A DNA stretch of 21,173 bases from SIG673 sp964520875 (GTDB taxonomy: Bacteria; Bacillota; Clostridia; Oscillospirales; CAG-272). The notes below the pieces were generated by a model. The model did not search any database. It saw only the letters and a program-made list of their open reading frames with translations, and had not been told where the DNA came from. Each line of letters begins with the position of its first letter. Position 1 is the stretch's first letter. Below, in pieces: positions 6,114 to 13,485 of the stretch. The position numbers were made by a program, and so were the translations under genes. The DNA lies in NCBI GenBank assembly GCA_964520875.1, contig CAZFQJ010000013.1, positions 1 through 21,173 on the forward strand. Direction: 5' to 3'.

Positions 6114-7592
6114 TTATCCGAGCAAAACGAAGGAAATATACATCGGCTGATGACGTCCTACGGGTGCTACCTCAAGCACCATACGGTTGGAAGCCTCGAC
6201 TCTTTCACCCGCTCTTATCGTAAATTCAAGCGGAAGCGTACCCTTGTTGTGAGAGTTGAAGTGTTCAAGGACCGCGCCCTTCTTTCCTTCAACGGTAAAG
6301 CCCTCGGGAAGTATCCAGCGAAGCGAAACGGGGTGAGGCTCATTTTCAAACGTGGATTGATTTAAAAGAGTTACGTAAATCTTCTTTTCCTCAAGCGGAC
6401 GGATATCGGGAGCGCTATCAAGCGTAATACGCGCCTTCATAATCGTAGATGAAAAATCCATGGTATAAGGCTTAAGCGAATCGGTGATAGGTCTTACCTC
6501 GCGCTCTACCATAGTCAAAAGCCTATTTTCGATATCGTCCGGTATCTCGTCTACATCGGCAAGCTCCACATTCACTTCTCTCATCTCAAAAGAAACGTTC
6601 CTTGAGTAGAGCACGCTCGGAGCTATCGCCACGACGCGCTCGGTAAGAGCCGTACAGTTATCGGGAAGTCCGCGGGCATGGTTTCCGCGGCTGATAGAGA
6701 TAGTTACGATCTCGTCGCCTATGTGCTCCCTCCAATCGGCGGGGATACCCGCCATACCGTTAAGTATTCCGAGAGTTGAACCTACCGTCGCGCCCGTGCA
6801 GTCGGTATCGTCTCCGCAGTTTATCGCGTATATCATCGACTTTTTGAAATCGCCTTCGCCGAAAAGAAGACCGATAACGGCATATGTAACGTTCGAAGGA
6901 GCTTCGAACCAACCGTCTCCGAGATCCGCATTCTGCTCGAACACCGCGTTTCTCGCCTCCTGCCACGTCTTACCTTCCTCATAGCAGTTGATCGCCAGAC
7001 GAACGCTCTTCGCCATTCTCGAATCTTCCGGAATAGCGGCAAGGCCGATGTTTATGCATGCTCTGAGGTCGTTTATAACGAAAGCTGCGGACTGCATCGC
7101 GGCAACGAAAGCCGCGGCAAACGTTCCTTCTCCCGCGCCGTGATCGACGGACGCGTCCTCTATTGCGTATTTGGCAGCTGCGTCGGGCATACCGGGAGCT
7201 ACCGCCGCCCATATCTCGGTACGTATCCACGCGCCGTTCGAATTATTCCAACTGTTGTTATAATCTCCAGAGAGCGGAGGCACAAGTCCGGCATGCATAT
7301 TCGCTTTTCCGAGACCGTATTCGTTCCAATGAGGAGTGATGAAGGTGAGCCAATACTCTCCGAGCAAGGACGAGCTTATCGCCTTCGGGCCTTGTTGCTC
7401 AAGCGCCATGAGCCAAACGAGCTGAAGATCAAGGTCGTCGTTCGGTAAAACAACGTTCTTTTCGGTCACAAAGCCCTTAATATCATGCATCTTACGTATT
7501 CCCTCGTAAGGAGTGCCCATAGTTCCGCCGATATTCTTTCCTACCCAGCAGGCATATACTTTGTCTTTGTACGCTTCATAATTCAGTTTCAT
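6114..7592 (-). CDS. ADP-ribosylglycohydrolase-family protein with C-terminal beta domain
   Basis: A 492-residue cytoplasmic protein. Residues 1 to about 320 match the ADP-ribosylglycohydrolase (DraG/ARH) fold. An N-terminal GxxIGGTMGTPYEG segment is followed by the metal site N51-D52-D53-L54-D55 and the C-terminal metal motif GDDTDCTGATVGSTLGI (D261, D262, D264). These acidic clusters usually bind two Mg2+ ions and cleave an N- or O-glycosidic bond to ADP-ribose or a related substrate. Residues 330-492 form an extra beta-rich domain not found in minimal ARH enzymes. Members with such extensions often sit in carbohydrate or nucleoside catabolic loci, so the substrate may not be an ADP-ribosylated protein (inference). 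AAAGGAAAC lies 7 nt before the ATG, the gene has its own promoter, and it is monocistronic. Confidence 0.88.
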   Translation of the reverse strand: MKLNYEAYKDKVYACWVGKNIGGTMGTPYEGIRKMHDIKGFVTEKNVVLPNDDLDLQLVWLMALEQQGPKAISSSLLGEYWLTFITPHWNEYGLGKANMHAGLVPPLSGDYNNSWNNSNGAWIRTEIWAAVAPGMPDAAAKYAIEDASVDHGAGEGTFAAAFVAAMQSAAFVINDLRACINIGLAAIPEDSRMAKSVRLAINCYEEGKTWQEARNAVFEQNADLGDGWFEAPSNVTYAVIGLLFGEGDFKKSMIYAINCGDDTDCTGATVGSTLGILNGMAGIPADWREHIGDEIVTISISRGNHARGLPDNCTALTERVVAIAPSVLYSRNVSFEMREVNVELADVDEIPDDIENRLLTMVEREVRPITDSLKPYTMDFSSTIMKARITLDSAPDIRPLEEKKIYVTLLNQSTFENEPHPVSLRWILPEGFTVEGKKGAVLEHFNSHNKGTLPLEFTIRAGERVEASNRMVLEVAPVGRHQPMYISFVLLG

Positions 7593-7630
7593 GATCTGTT
7601 TCCTTTACGTATACATGTCATTGTACCCTC

Positions 7631-7659
7631 ATTCTACCATACGAAAATTCAATTGTCAA
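7631..7659 (-). promoter_or_regulatory. Promoter of the ADP-ribosylglycohydrolase gene
   Basis: On the minus strand TTGACA (7654-7659) and TAGAAT (7631-7636) are separated by 17 bp, about 35 nt before the start codon. Confidence 0.82.
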
Positions 7660-7682
7660 GCATTTACGAAAACAATAAGGAG

Positions 7683-7711
7683 CAAAAAGCCGACCGATTA
7701 CACCGGTCGAC
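7683..7711 (-). terminator. Terminator of the fakB-fakA-plsY operon
   Basis: On the minus strand an 8-bp stem (GTCGACCG at 7704-7711 with CGGTCGGC at 7689-7696, one G-U) is followed by TTTTTGC. The stem begins inside the last codons of plsY, and the stop codon lies in the loop. Confidence 0.85.
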
Positions 7712-8348
7712 TGTCGCTTTTTTGCTCTTGCTTTTTGCCTTTGAAATAAAATTTCGATTCCGTTCCTTTTATCAGTCTTTTAAAGTTCTCCTTGTGTCTT
7801 ACCGCCATAAATATCGCGCAGGCGCCTGCCATGCATATAACCGGGACCGAAGCTCCGAACGGGATAAGAAGGATCGGACAAAGCAGTATCGCGCTCACCG
7901 TGGAAAGAGACATGTATTTTGTGGTAAGCAGTAACAGACACATTACAGCGGTCGCGATAGCTCCGACTCGCCAATCTATAACGAACATGGTCGAAAGACA
8001 GACGAGGAAGCCTTTTCCGCCCTTAAATCCGAACCAAAACGGAAACGCGTGTCCGAGCATACAGAATATCCCCGTATATGCCGCGCCGAACTGACGGTCT
8101 CCGCATACCCTTCCGAAGAGCCACGCGAATATGACCGTCGCCACCGCAGCCTTCGCAAGATCCAACACAAGCACCCACCAAGCCCACTTATTACCGAACG
8201 TGCGCTTGAAATTCGTAAATCCGGGGTTTCCGCTTCCGCATTCTCTTATATCTTTATGATATACCGCCTTCGATATGACTATCGCGGGATTTATGCCCGC
8301 CACGATATATCCGCATACCGCGGCTAAAATGTAAAGTAGTATCTTCAT
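7698..8348 (-). CDS. plsY: Acyl-phosphate:glycerol-3-phosphate acyltransferase PlsY (operon copy)
   Basis: A 216-residue integral membrane enzyme that transfers an acyl chain from acyl-phosphate to glycerol-3-phosphate, giving lysophosphatidic acid. All three family motifs are intact: GSGNPGFTN (38-46), GHAFPFWFGFKGGKG (99-113, H100) and HKENFKRLIKGTES (185-198). Several transmembrane helices alternate with these cytoplasmic motifs. The start was set at the ATG at 8346-8348, 6 nt after GGAGG; an upstream in-frame GTG at 8366 overlaps the fakA stop and lacks such a site. It is the last gene of the operon after fakB and fakA, whose product, acyl-phosphate, is its substrate. The C-terminal tail is basic and charged. 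Confidence 0.95.
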   Translation of the reverse strand: MKILLYILAAVCGYIVAGINPAIVISKAVYHKDIRECGSGNPGFTNFKRTFGNKWAWWVLVLDLAKAAVATVIFAWLFGRVCGDRQFGAAYTGIFCMLGHAFPFWFGFKGGKGFLVCLSTMFVIDWRVGAIATAVMCLLLLTTKYMSLSTVSAILLCPILLIPFGASVPVICMAGACAIFMAVRHKENFKRLIKGTESKFYFKGKKQEQKSDSRPV

Positions 8349-8362
8349 ATGACCGCCTCCGA

Positions 8363-10000
8363 TCACTCCACTATCATGATATAATCATAAACGTCCTGAC
8401 CGCCGTCTATTATGTATGCTTCTTTTCCGCTGTAATTAGAATGGATATACTCCTCTATTTTTTCCGATTCCTCGGCACTTGCGTCCCTGCCGCATATTAT
8501 TATGCATATATCGTAATTCGAAAAGCCTATCCCGTCTATGGTCTTGCATACCGTGTCGATACGCTTCGGGCTTACCGCCATAAGCTCCTTACCCACAAAG
8601 CCTATATAGTCTCCGGAATGCATTTCCACATCGTCAATCGAAGCGTCGCGAACACAATGCGATATTTCCGCCGTGATCACCCCGTCCATTGCGCCTTCAA
8701 GCTCTTCGACGATAGCGTCAGCGTCGTCCGAGCCTGTATCGAGCATCGAAAGAGAAGCGTAACCCGCGCCTATCGTAGTGCTTTCTATGACGCGTATGTC
8801 GGAAGTGTTATAGAGCTGCGCCGCCTGTTTTGCGGTAAGAACTATATTTCCGTTATTGGGGAACACGAAGATCACATCGGCGTTCGCCTCGTCAAATGCG
8901 GCAATAAAGTCCTCAACTGCGGGGTTCATGCTCTGTCCGCCGTCGACTATAACGTCGGCGCCCCTGTCGCGAAACGTTTGTTTAAGTCCCTCTCCGTAAG
9001 CAACGGCAACGACGCCGTACCTTTTGCGTTCGCTCTTGACGGCTTCCTTTTCCGCTTCCGAGACGGTACTGTTATGCTGAAGAGACATATTTTCGATCTT
9101 GACTTTAAGAAATTCTCCGTACCTCTGACAAAAATCAAGCACCTTTTGCGGCGTCATCGTATGTACGTGAAGCTTTACTATACTGCCGTTACGCACGGTC
9201 ACGATAGAATCTCCTATCGTCTGAAGATAATCGGTGATGATCTTTACGTCAAACGAAGCGATATCGGTCTTGGAATTCTGAAGACGAACGAGAAGCTCCG
9301 TACAGTATCCGAACTCAAGCACGCTATCCTCATCGAAAGCGTCAAGATCGATCTCTGCGACCTTTTCGGTCGCAGGCTCTGCGTCCGCAGCTATATCCTC
9401 GCCGCGAACGGCGCGCATCATGCCGTCCACTATGTATATAAGTCCCGCCGCGCCGGAATCCACGACTCCCGCTTTTTTAAGCACCGGAAGAAGATCCGGC
9501 GTCCTCGCAAGAGAACGCTTTGCCTCGTCTATAAACGAATCAAGAAACTCCTCGGGCGTCTGAGCGCTGCGCTTACACGCATATTCGGTAGCTTCTCTCA
9601 CCACCGTAAGGATAGTTCCCTCAGTCGGAGTCATGACAGAGCTGTACGCCTGCTTTACTCCGTGACGGAAGGCTTCTCCTATCTCGTGCGTATCCGCTGA
9701 GTTAAGTCCGGAAAAGCCGTTCTTTATACCCTCAAAGAACTGCGAAAGCATACCTCCGAAATTCCCTCTCGCCGACGTCAGCATACCGCTCGATACGCGA
9801 TCGGCTACCTCGCTCAACACCTCGCATGTACATTCGTCGTGATAAACTCCGCCCATCATGGTCATGAGCATATTATCTCCCGTATCTCCGTCCGGGATCG
9901 GGAAAACGTTAAGATCGTTGATCTCCTTTGCGTGCGCTTTAAGACTCGCCGCGCCCGAATTTACCATTCTGGCAAAAAGGATCCCGTCCAAAGTCCTCAT
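8363..10000 (-). CDS. fakA: Fatty acid kinase ATP-binding subunit FakA
   Basis: A 545-residue cytosolic kinase subunit. With a FakB carrier it phosphorylates free fatty acids to acyl-phosphate. Residues 1-200 are the DhaL-type kinase domain with the Mg-ATP motif NVFPIPDGDTGDNM (31-44, aspartates 37, 39, 42). A middle domain contains FGYCTELLV (230-238) and VKLHVHTMTP (275-284), where H280 sits where I recall the essential histidine of staphylococcal FakA. The C-terminal part (about 330-545) is the domain that binds FakB. Length and domain order match the family (about 550 residues). It starts 1 nt after the fakB stop, with AGGAG about 6 nt upstream, and is followed 14 nt later by plsY. Confidence 0.95.
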   Translation of the reverse strand: MRTLDGILFARMVNSGAASLKAHAKEINDLNVFPIPDGDTGDNMLMTMMGGVYHDECTCEVLSEVADRVSSGMLTSARGNFGGMLSQFFEGIKNGFSGLNSADTHEIGEAFRHGVKQAYSSVMTPTEGTILTVVREATEYACKRSAQTPEEFLDSFIDEAKRSLARTPDLLPVLKKAGVVDSGAAGLIYIVDGMMRAVRGEDIAADAEPATEKVAEIDLDAFDEDSVLEFGYCTELLVRLQNSKTDIASFDVKIITDYLQTIGDSIVTVRNGSIVKLHVHTMTPQKVLDFCQRYGEFLKVKIENMSLQHNSTVSEAEKEAVKSERKRYGVVAVAYGEGLKQTFRDRGADVIVDGGQSMNPAVEDFIAAFDEANADVIFVFPNNGNIVLTAKQAAQLYNTSDIRVIESTTIGAGYASLSMLDTGSDDADAIVEELEGAMDGVITAEISHCVRDASIDDVEMHSGDYIGFVGKELMAVSPKRIDTVCKTIDGIGFSNYDICIIICGRDASAEESEKIEEYIHSNYSGKEAYIIDGGQDVYDYIMIVE

Positions 10001-10001
10001 G

Positions 10002-10895
10002 TCAATCTCCTATTTTGTAAGTTACTTCTTGTCCGAAGCCCCAGATACCGACCGCGTCAGGTCCTATCGAAGCTCCTATTATCGGACCTATATATCCGAT
10101 CTCAACGCCGAGACACGGGATCTCTTTTTTGATAAGCTCAACAAGCTTGTTTACTTCCTCTTCCGAGCAATCCGCGTGAGTAAGATATACGGTCTGCTTT
10201 TCCGGTTCGATCATCGTCTGCTTTAAGAGCGACACTATCTCCTCAAACGACTTCTGTCTGCCCTTGACCTTTTTGTACGCCGCCTGCGTTCCGTTCACGT
10301 CGGAAATAAGCACGGGCTTCACTCCCATGAGATTTCCGAAAAACGCCGCGGAAGCCTTTACTCTTCCCGAACGCTTAAGTGCGTCGAGAGAGTGGACGGT
10401 AACGTACTGATTTACCTTTTTACGCATGGAAAGTATACGCTCCTCTATCTCGGAAGCGGAAAGTCCTTCGGACGCGAGCTTTGCCGCCTCTATTGCGAGC
10501 ATACCCTCTCCCATGCTTGCGTTAAGAGAATCTATACAAGCGATCTTGCTCTCTGGATAACGCTCCATAAGCTTGTTTGCCGTAACATAACCGGTATTTA
10601 CCGATCCGGACTGCTTTGACGAGCAAGCTATGTACACTATATCGTAACCCTCGTCAAGATACTTTTCGAATATTCTGTTAAACTCCTCCACCGAGACCTG
10701 AGCGGTCATTACTCTGTTTCCCGCTCTCATTATCTCGTAAAGCGCATGCGCTTCCTCGGCGCTCCACGTAAGCAGAGCCGGACTTTCCTCTCCGTTATAA
10801 ACGGTAGACATCTTCGCATAATCTATACCGTATCTCGTAAGCTGCTCCGGATTAAGATCCGCGCATGAATCGGTGATGATCTTTACTTTTCTCAT
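10002..10895 (-). CDS. fakB: DegV-family fatty-acid-binding protein (FakB)
   Basis: A 297-residue DegV-fold protein that carries a fatty acid and presents its carboxylate to FakA. Family signals are the N-terminal KIITDSCADL, YIACSSKQSGSVNTG (88-102), DSLNASMGEGML (122-133), LKRSGRV (173-179, with the arginines expected near the carboxylate) and IGPIIGASIGPDAVGI (269-284). In most DegV proteins that last block reads IGPvIGxHxGPG; here Ser276 replaces the histidine and Asp280 the second glycine. Direct coupling to fakA supports the role despite these changes. GGAGG lies 6 nt before the ATG. The promoter is not obvious; weak TAAAAT boxes occur about 45-65 nt upstream. Being first in an operon with fakA and plsY, it would feed exogenous or recycled fatty acids into phospholipid. 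Confidence 0.92.
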   Translation of the reverse strand: MRKVKIITDSCADLNPEQLTRYGIDYAKMSTVYNGEESPALLTWSAEEAHALYEIMRAGNRVMTAQVSVEEFNRIFEKYLDEGYDIVYIACSSKQSGSVNTGYVTANKLMERYPESKIACIDSLNASMGEGMLAIEAAKLASEGLSASEIEERILSMRKKVNQYVTVHSLDALKRSGRVKASAAFFGNLMGVKPVLISDVNGTQAAYKKVKGRQKSFEEIVSLLKQTMIEPEKQTVYLTHADCSEEEVNKLVELIKKEIPCLGVEIGYIGPIIGASIGPDAVGIWGFGQEVTYKIGD

Positions 10896-10913
10896 AGCTT
10901 ACCTCCAAGTTCA

Positions 10914-10930
10914 TCCGATCTTGTCCGATC
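10914..10930. repeat. 10-bp-spaced direct repeat TCCGATC in the fakB leader
   Basis: TCCGATC occurs at 10914-10920 and again at 10924-10930, one helical turn apart, just upstream of the fakB ribosome binding site. It could be a regulator half-site pair, or chance. Confidence 0.3.
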
Positions 10931-11000
10931 GAATATTTTTTGCCCTGACATGGCATTTTACGATAAGATTTTACACCCGAAAAATAAACTGAAACGAAAC

Positions 11001-11036
11001 AAAAATGTCGGACGAGGATTTTCGTCCGACATTTTT
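11001..11036 (-). terminator. Terminator of the MATE-TCS-plsY operon
   Basis: A 15-bp stem (11001-11015 with 11022-11036) and 6-nt loop end in an A/T-run of five on each side. It lies 18 nt after the second plsY stop and separates this operon from fakB. Confidence 0.93.
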
Positions 11037-11054
11037 CATGTTTATATATTTAGG

Positions 11055-11687
11055 TTACTGTTTCGGAATATTCATGCGTTCGAATTCCTTATCCTTGTTC
11101 CAAAGAACGCTTATACGCATCTCGGTACCGTTTTTTATACGCTTGAAATTCTCTATATGCTTATATAGCATGATAGGTATGAGAAGGGAAAGTATCAGCG
11201 CGCCCGTGAAATCCGAATGCATTATACCGTAGACCGCGGGAAAGGCGAACGCCGCCGTGATCGGCACAAAGCATATATAATTTGTGATCAAGACAACGCA
11301 TATCTCACCTGCGAGCATAATGAGGAATACTCTCCAATCGTGTGCGAGCACGGCGCCGCCAAAGCAAGCCAGACCTTTACCTCCGCGAAATCTCATATAG
11401 AACGGAAAGACATGACCGACGATACAAGAAATGCTCGTTACCGGGAACAGGTATGCGGTCTCCGAAAAAAGAATTTCGCAGAGCCATACGCAGAGCGACG
11501 CCTTCGCGATATCGAAAAGCGCGCACGCGATGCCTATCACCTTCCCGAAAAGTATGAGAGCGTTGGACGCTCCCGCGTTTTTCGACCCCTTTTGACGAAT
11601 GTCAAAGCCGCGTATCTTCGCGATGATGTACGACGGATTTATAGATCCTATCAAATAGCTTATCAAAATACAAAATAAATAATTCAT
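11055..11687 (-). CDS. plsY: Second, divergent PlsY-family acyltransferase
   Basis: A 210-residue multispanning membrane protein of the PlsY family. The motifs are recognisable but changed: GSKNAGASN (34-42) instead of GSGNxGxTN, GHVFPFYMRFRGGKG (91-105, H92; Arg where most have Lys), and HIENFKRIKNGTE (177-189). The histidines, GGKG and the final GxE are kept, so acyltransferase activity is plausible. The changed first motif could alter the substrate or efficiency. It begins with a 4-nt ATGA overlap with the histidine kinase gene and ends an operon MATE-response regulator-kinase-plsY. Compared with the fakA-linked PlsY in this window, the identity is low by eye, so it is an old paralogue and not a fresh duplicate. 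Confidence 0.9.
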   Translation of the reverse strand: MNYLFCILISYLIGSINPSYIIAKIRGFDIRQKGSKNAGASNALILFGKVIGIACALFDIAKASLCVWLCEILFSETAYLFPVTSISCIVGHVFPFYMRFRGGKGLACFGGAVLAHDWRVFLIMLAGEICVVLITNYICFVPITAAFAFPAVYGIMHSDFTGALILSLLIPIMLYKHIENFKRIKNGTEMRISVLWNKDKEFERMNIPKQ

Positions 11688-12811
11688 CTGTTTCCCCTTG
11701 ATGTCGTTCTTATCCGCTTCTGTTTTTTGGGAAGCTCCACATAAAACGTCGTAAGTCCGCTTTCGCTCGTGACTCCGACTCTTCCGCCGTGAAGCTCGGT
11801 TATACGCTTGACTATGGCGAGACCGATACCGTTTCCGTATGTCGCGTGCGATTCGTCCGCCTGATAAAATTTTTCGAATATCTTCGCTTGCTTTTCGCGC
11901 GGGATCTCATTTCCCGTATTGCCGATCGCCACCGAAAGCATATCCGTTGTCTCCGATATATCGACCTTTACGGTTCCTCCGCGCGGCACGAACTTAACCG
12001 CATTATCTATCAGATTTATCCAAATCTGCTTTAACAGCTCCTCGTTCGCTTCTATCATGAATTCGTCAAAATCAAGTTGGATCTCTATATCCTTTTCGAC
12101 CCACTTGTTTTCAAAAAGCAGGACCGCCGAGCGTATCTGCTCGGAAAGATCGAAGCGCGATATATCCGTAAGTATCCTTTGATTTTCGACCTTTGTGAGG
12201 TTCAAAACGTTGGTCGCCATTTCGGATAACCGCATGGACTCCTCGCGTATGGACCTAAGATATAATTGACGCTGCTCCTCCGTAAGATCGCCCTTTTCGA
12301 GAAGCCCCGCAAAGCCTGCGATCGAAACTATCGGCGTCTTGAATTCATGAGAAAAATTATTTATGAAGTCGTTACGGAGCAGTTCGGTGTTTTCAAGCTC
12401 CTCTGCCATTGTGTTGAAGCTCGCCGTGATCTCCTTGAAAACATGGTGCGTGGATATCATCGGACCGAATTTAAGACGCGTCTTGAAATCGCCCGCCGCA
12501 AGACGGTTCATCTTGTTTACCAGATCGTTTACGGGCTTTAGCGGTATCCTGCTACTGAAAAAAGCAATGGTCGCGCTGATGACGAGACTGCTTATCAGCA
12601 TGAATAAGAATATCGAGCTTAATCTGAGCTCACCGTAACCGTCGAGCAATATTCCTACCTTCGTCAGCGCCCAGACCACAAATCCCGATATCAGGATCGC
12701 CGATAAAAGTATGGCGAAAACGAATATCGTGAGCGCGAGCATGAGAGAGGTCCTGTGAGTTTTTTCCTTGATCTTTTCCGAATCGAGCTTTAAAGACTTC
12801 GTTTGCTTCAT
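11684..12811 (-). CDS. Sensor histidine kinase with minimal extracytoplasmic part
   Basis: A 375-residue membrane histidine kinase. Two transmembrane helices at about 24-50 and 65-88 enclose only about 14 outside residues, so there is no extracytoplasmic sensor domain. This layout is typical of intramembrane-sensing kinases, though those are often smaller. A HAMP linker (about 88-142) leads to the dimerisation box NFSHEFKTPI with phospho-acceptor H155. The catalytic domain then shows the N box NLIDNAVKF, a variant G1 box (IGNTGNEI, with GNTG for the usual DxGxG), the F box KIFEKFYQAD and the G2 box GNGIGLAIV. It overlaps the response regulator gene by 4 nt and the downstream plsY by 4 nt. The signal is unknown; membrane or lipid state and exporter substrates are candidates from context only. 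Confidence 0.94.
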   Translation of the reverse strand: MKQTKSLKLDSEKIKEKTHRTSLMLALTIFVFAILLSAILISGFVVWALTKVGILLDGYGELRLSSIFLFMLISSLVISATIAFFSSRIPLKPVNDLVNKMNRLAAGDFKTRLKFGPMISTHHVFKEITASFNTMAEELENTELLRNDFINNFSHEFKTPIVSIAGFAGLLEKGDLTEEQRQLYLRSIREESMRLSEMATNVLNLTKVENQRILTDISRFDLSEQIRSAVLLFENKWVEKDIEIQLDFDEFMIEANEELLKQIWINLIDNAVKFVPRGGTVKVDISETTDMLSVAIGNTGNEIPREKQAKIFEKFYQADESHATYGNGIGLAIVKRITELHGGRVGVTSESGLTTFYVELPKKQKRIRTTSRGNR

Positions 12812-13482
12812 GACTTTTTTACCGCCTTATATCCAAGCCCGCGAACGGACTCTATCTCAAATTCGTTCCAGCCCTCAAAGCGTTTACGGAGCCTGCCGAT
12901 ATGTACCGTCACGGTCTCCCAACCGGTTTCGCTATCCGCGCCCCATATCTCGTCCATAAGTTGTATTCGCGTAAATATCTTTCCGGGATAAGATAGCAGC
13001 TTATAAAGAAGCAAGAATTCCTTTTGCGGAAGCTCCTGGACCTCGCTTCCGCGAGTCACGGTCAGAGAATCGTAATCGAGAACGACGTCGTCTATCACTA
13101 TCCTGCGTTCACTCGCTATCTTCGCGCGTCTGAGCAAAGCTTTTATGCGGAACAACATTTCGGCTTCGTCCACCGGCTTTGTGATATAGTCGTCGGTTCC
13201 GACGGCAAATCCCTTATGCTTATCCACCGGAAGCTGCTTTGCCGACACCATAAGTATAGGAAGATTATTGTCGTTTTCGCGTAAGATACGCGTAAACTCA
13301 TATCCGTCCATCTCAGGCATCATAACGTCAAGGACGACTAGATCCACGTGTTCTTTATCGAGAGCCTCCAAGGCTTCGACGCCGTTTACCGCCGTAGTAA
13401 CGGTATAACCGTTTCCTTCAAGCACGGCACGCATGTAAAGTCTTGTATTTTTGTCGTCGTCTACCACAAGAATACGAAACAC
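12808..13482 (-). CDS. OmpR/PhoB-family response regulator
   Basis: A 224-residue transcription regulator partnered with the overlapping kinase. The receiver domain (1-118) has the acidic pocket VDDD (7-10), phospho-acceptor D52 in VVLDVMMPEMDGYEF, S80 and K102 in DDYITKP. The winged-helix domain (about 130-224) includes QKEFLLLYKLLSYPGKIFTR and ESVRGLGYK at the wing. The start codon is GTG (13480-13482), chosen because GGGAG lies 8 nt upstream; the upstream MATE stop is only 3 nt away. Phosphorylated protein probably regulates its own operon promoter near 14952-14980, though no repeat typical of OmpR sites was recognised there. Confidence 0.95.
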   Translation of the reverse strand: MFRILVVDDDKNTRLYMRAVLEGNGYTVTTAVNGVEALEALDKEHVDLVVLDVMMPEMDGYEFTRILRENDNNLPILMVSAKQLPVDKHKGFAVGTDDYITKPVDEAEMLFRIKALLRRAKIASERRIVIDDVVLDYDSLTVTRGSEVQELPQKEFLLLYKLLSYPGKIFTRIQLMDEIWGADSETGWETVTVHIGRLRKRFEGWNEFEIESVRGLGYKAVKKS

Positions 13483-13485
13483 TTG

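Noticed and set aside
6100..6125. TCGGAyAAGATCGGATrAA seen both here and in the fakB leader (10911-10931)
   Set aside because: Two sites with 17 of 19 bases equal are expected about by chance in a window this long; one lies after a stop codon and shows no function.
8441..9700. Long open frame on the plus strand opposite fakA
   Set aside because: It is antisense to a clear kinase gene, has no ribosome binding site or promoter, and shows composition typical of a reverse-strand shadow.
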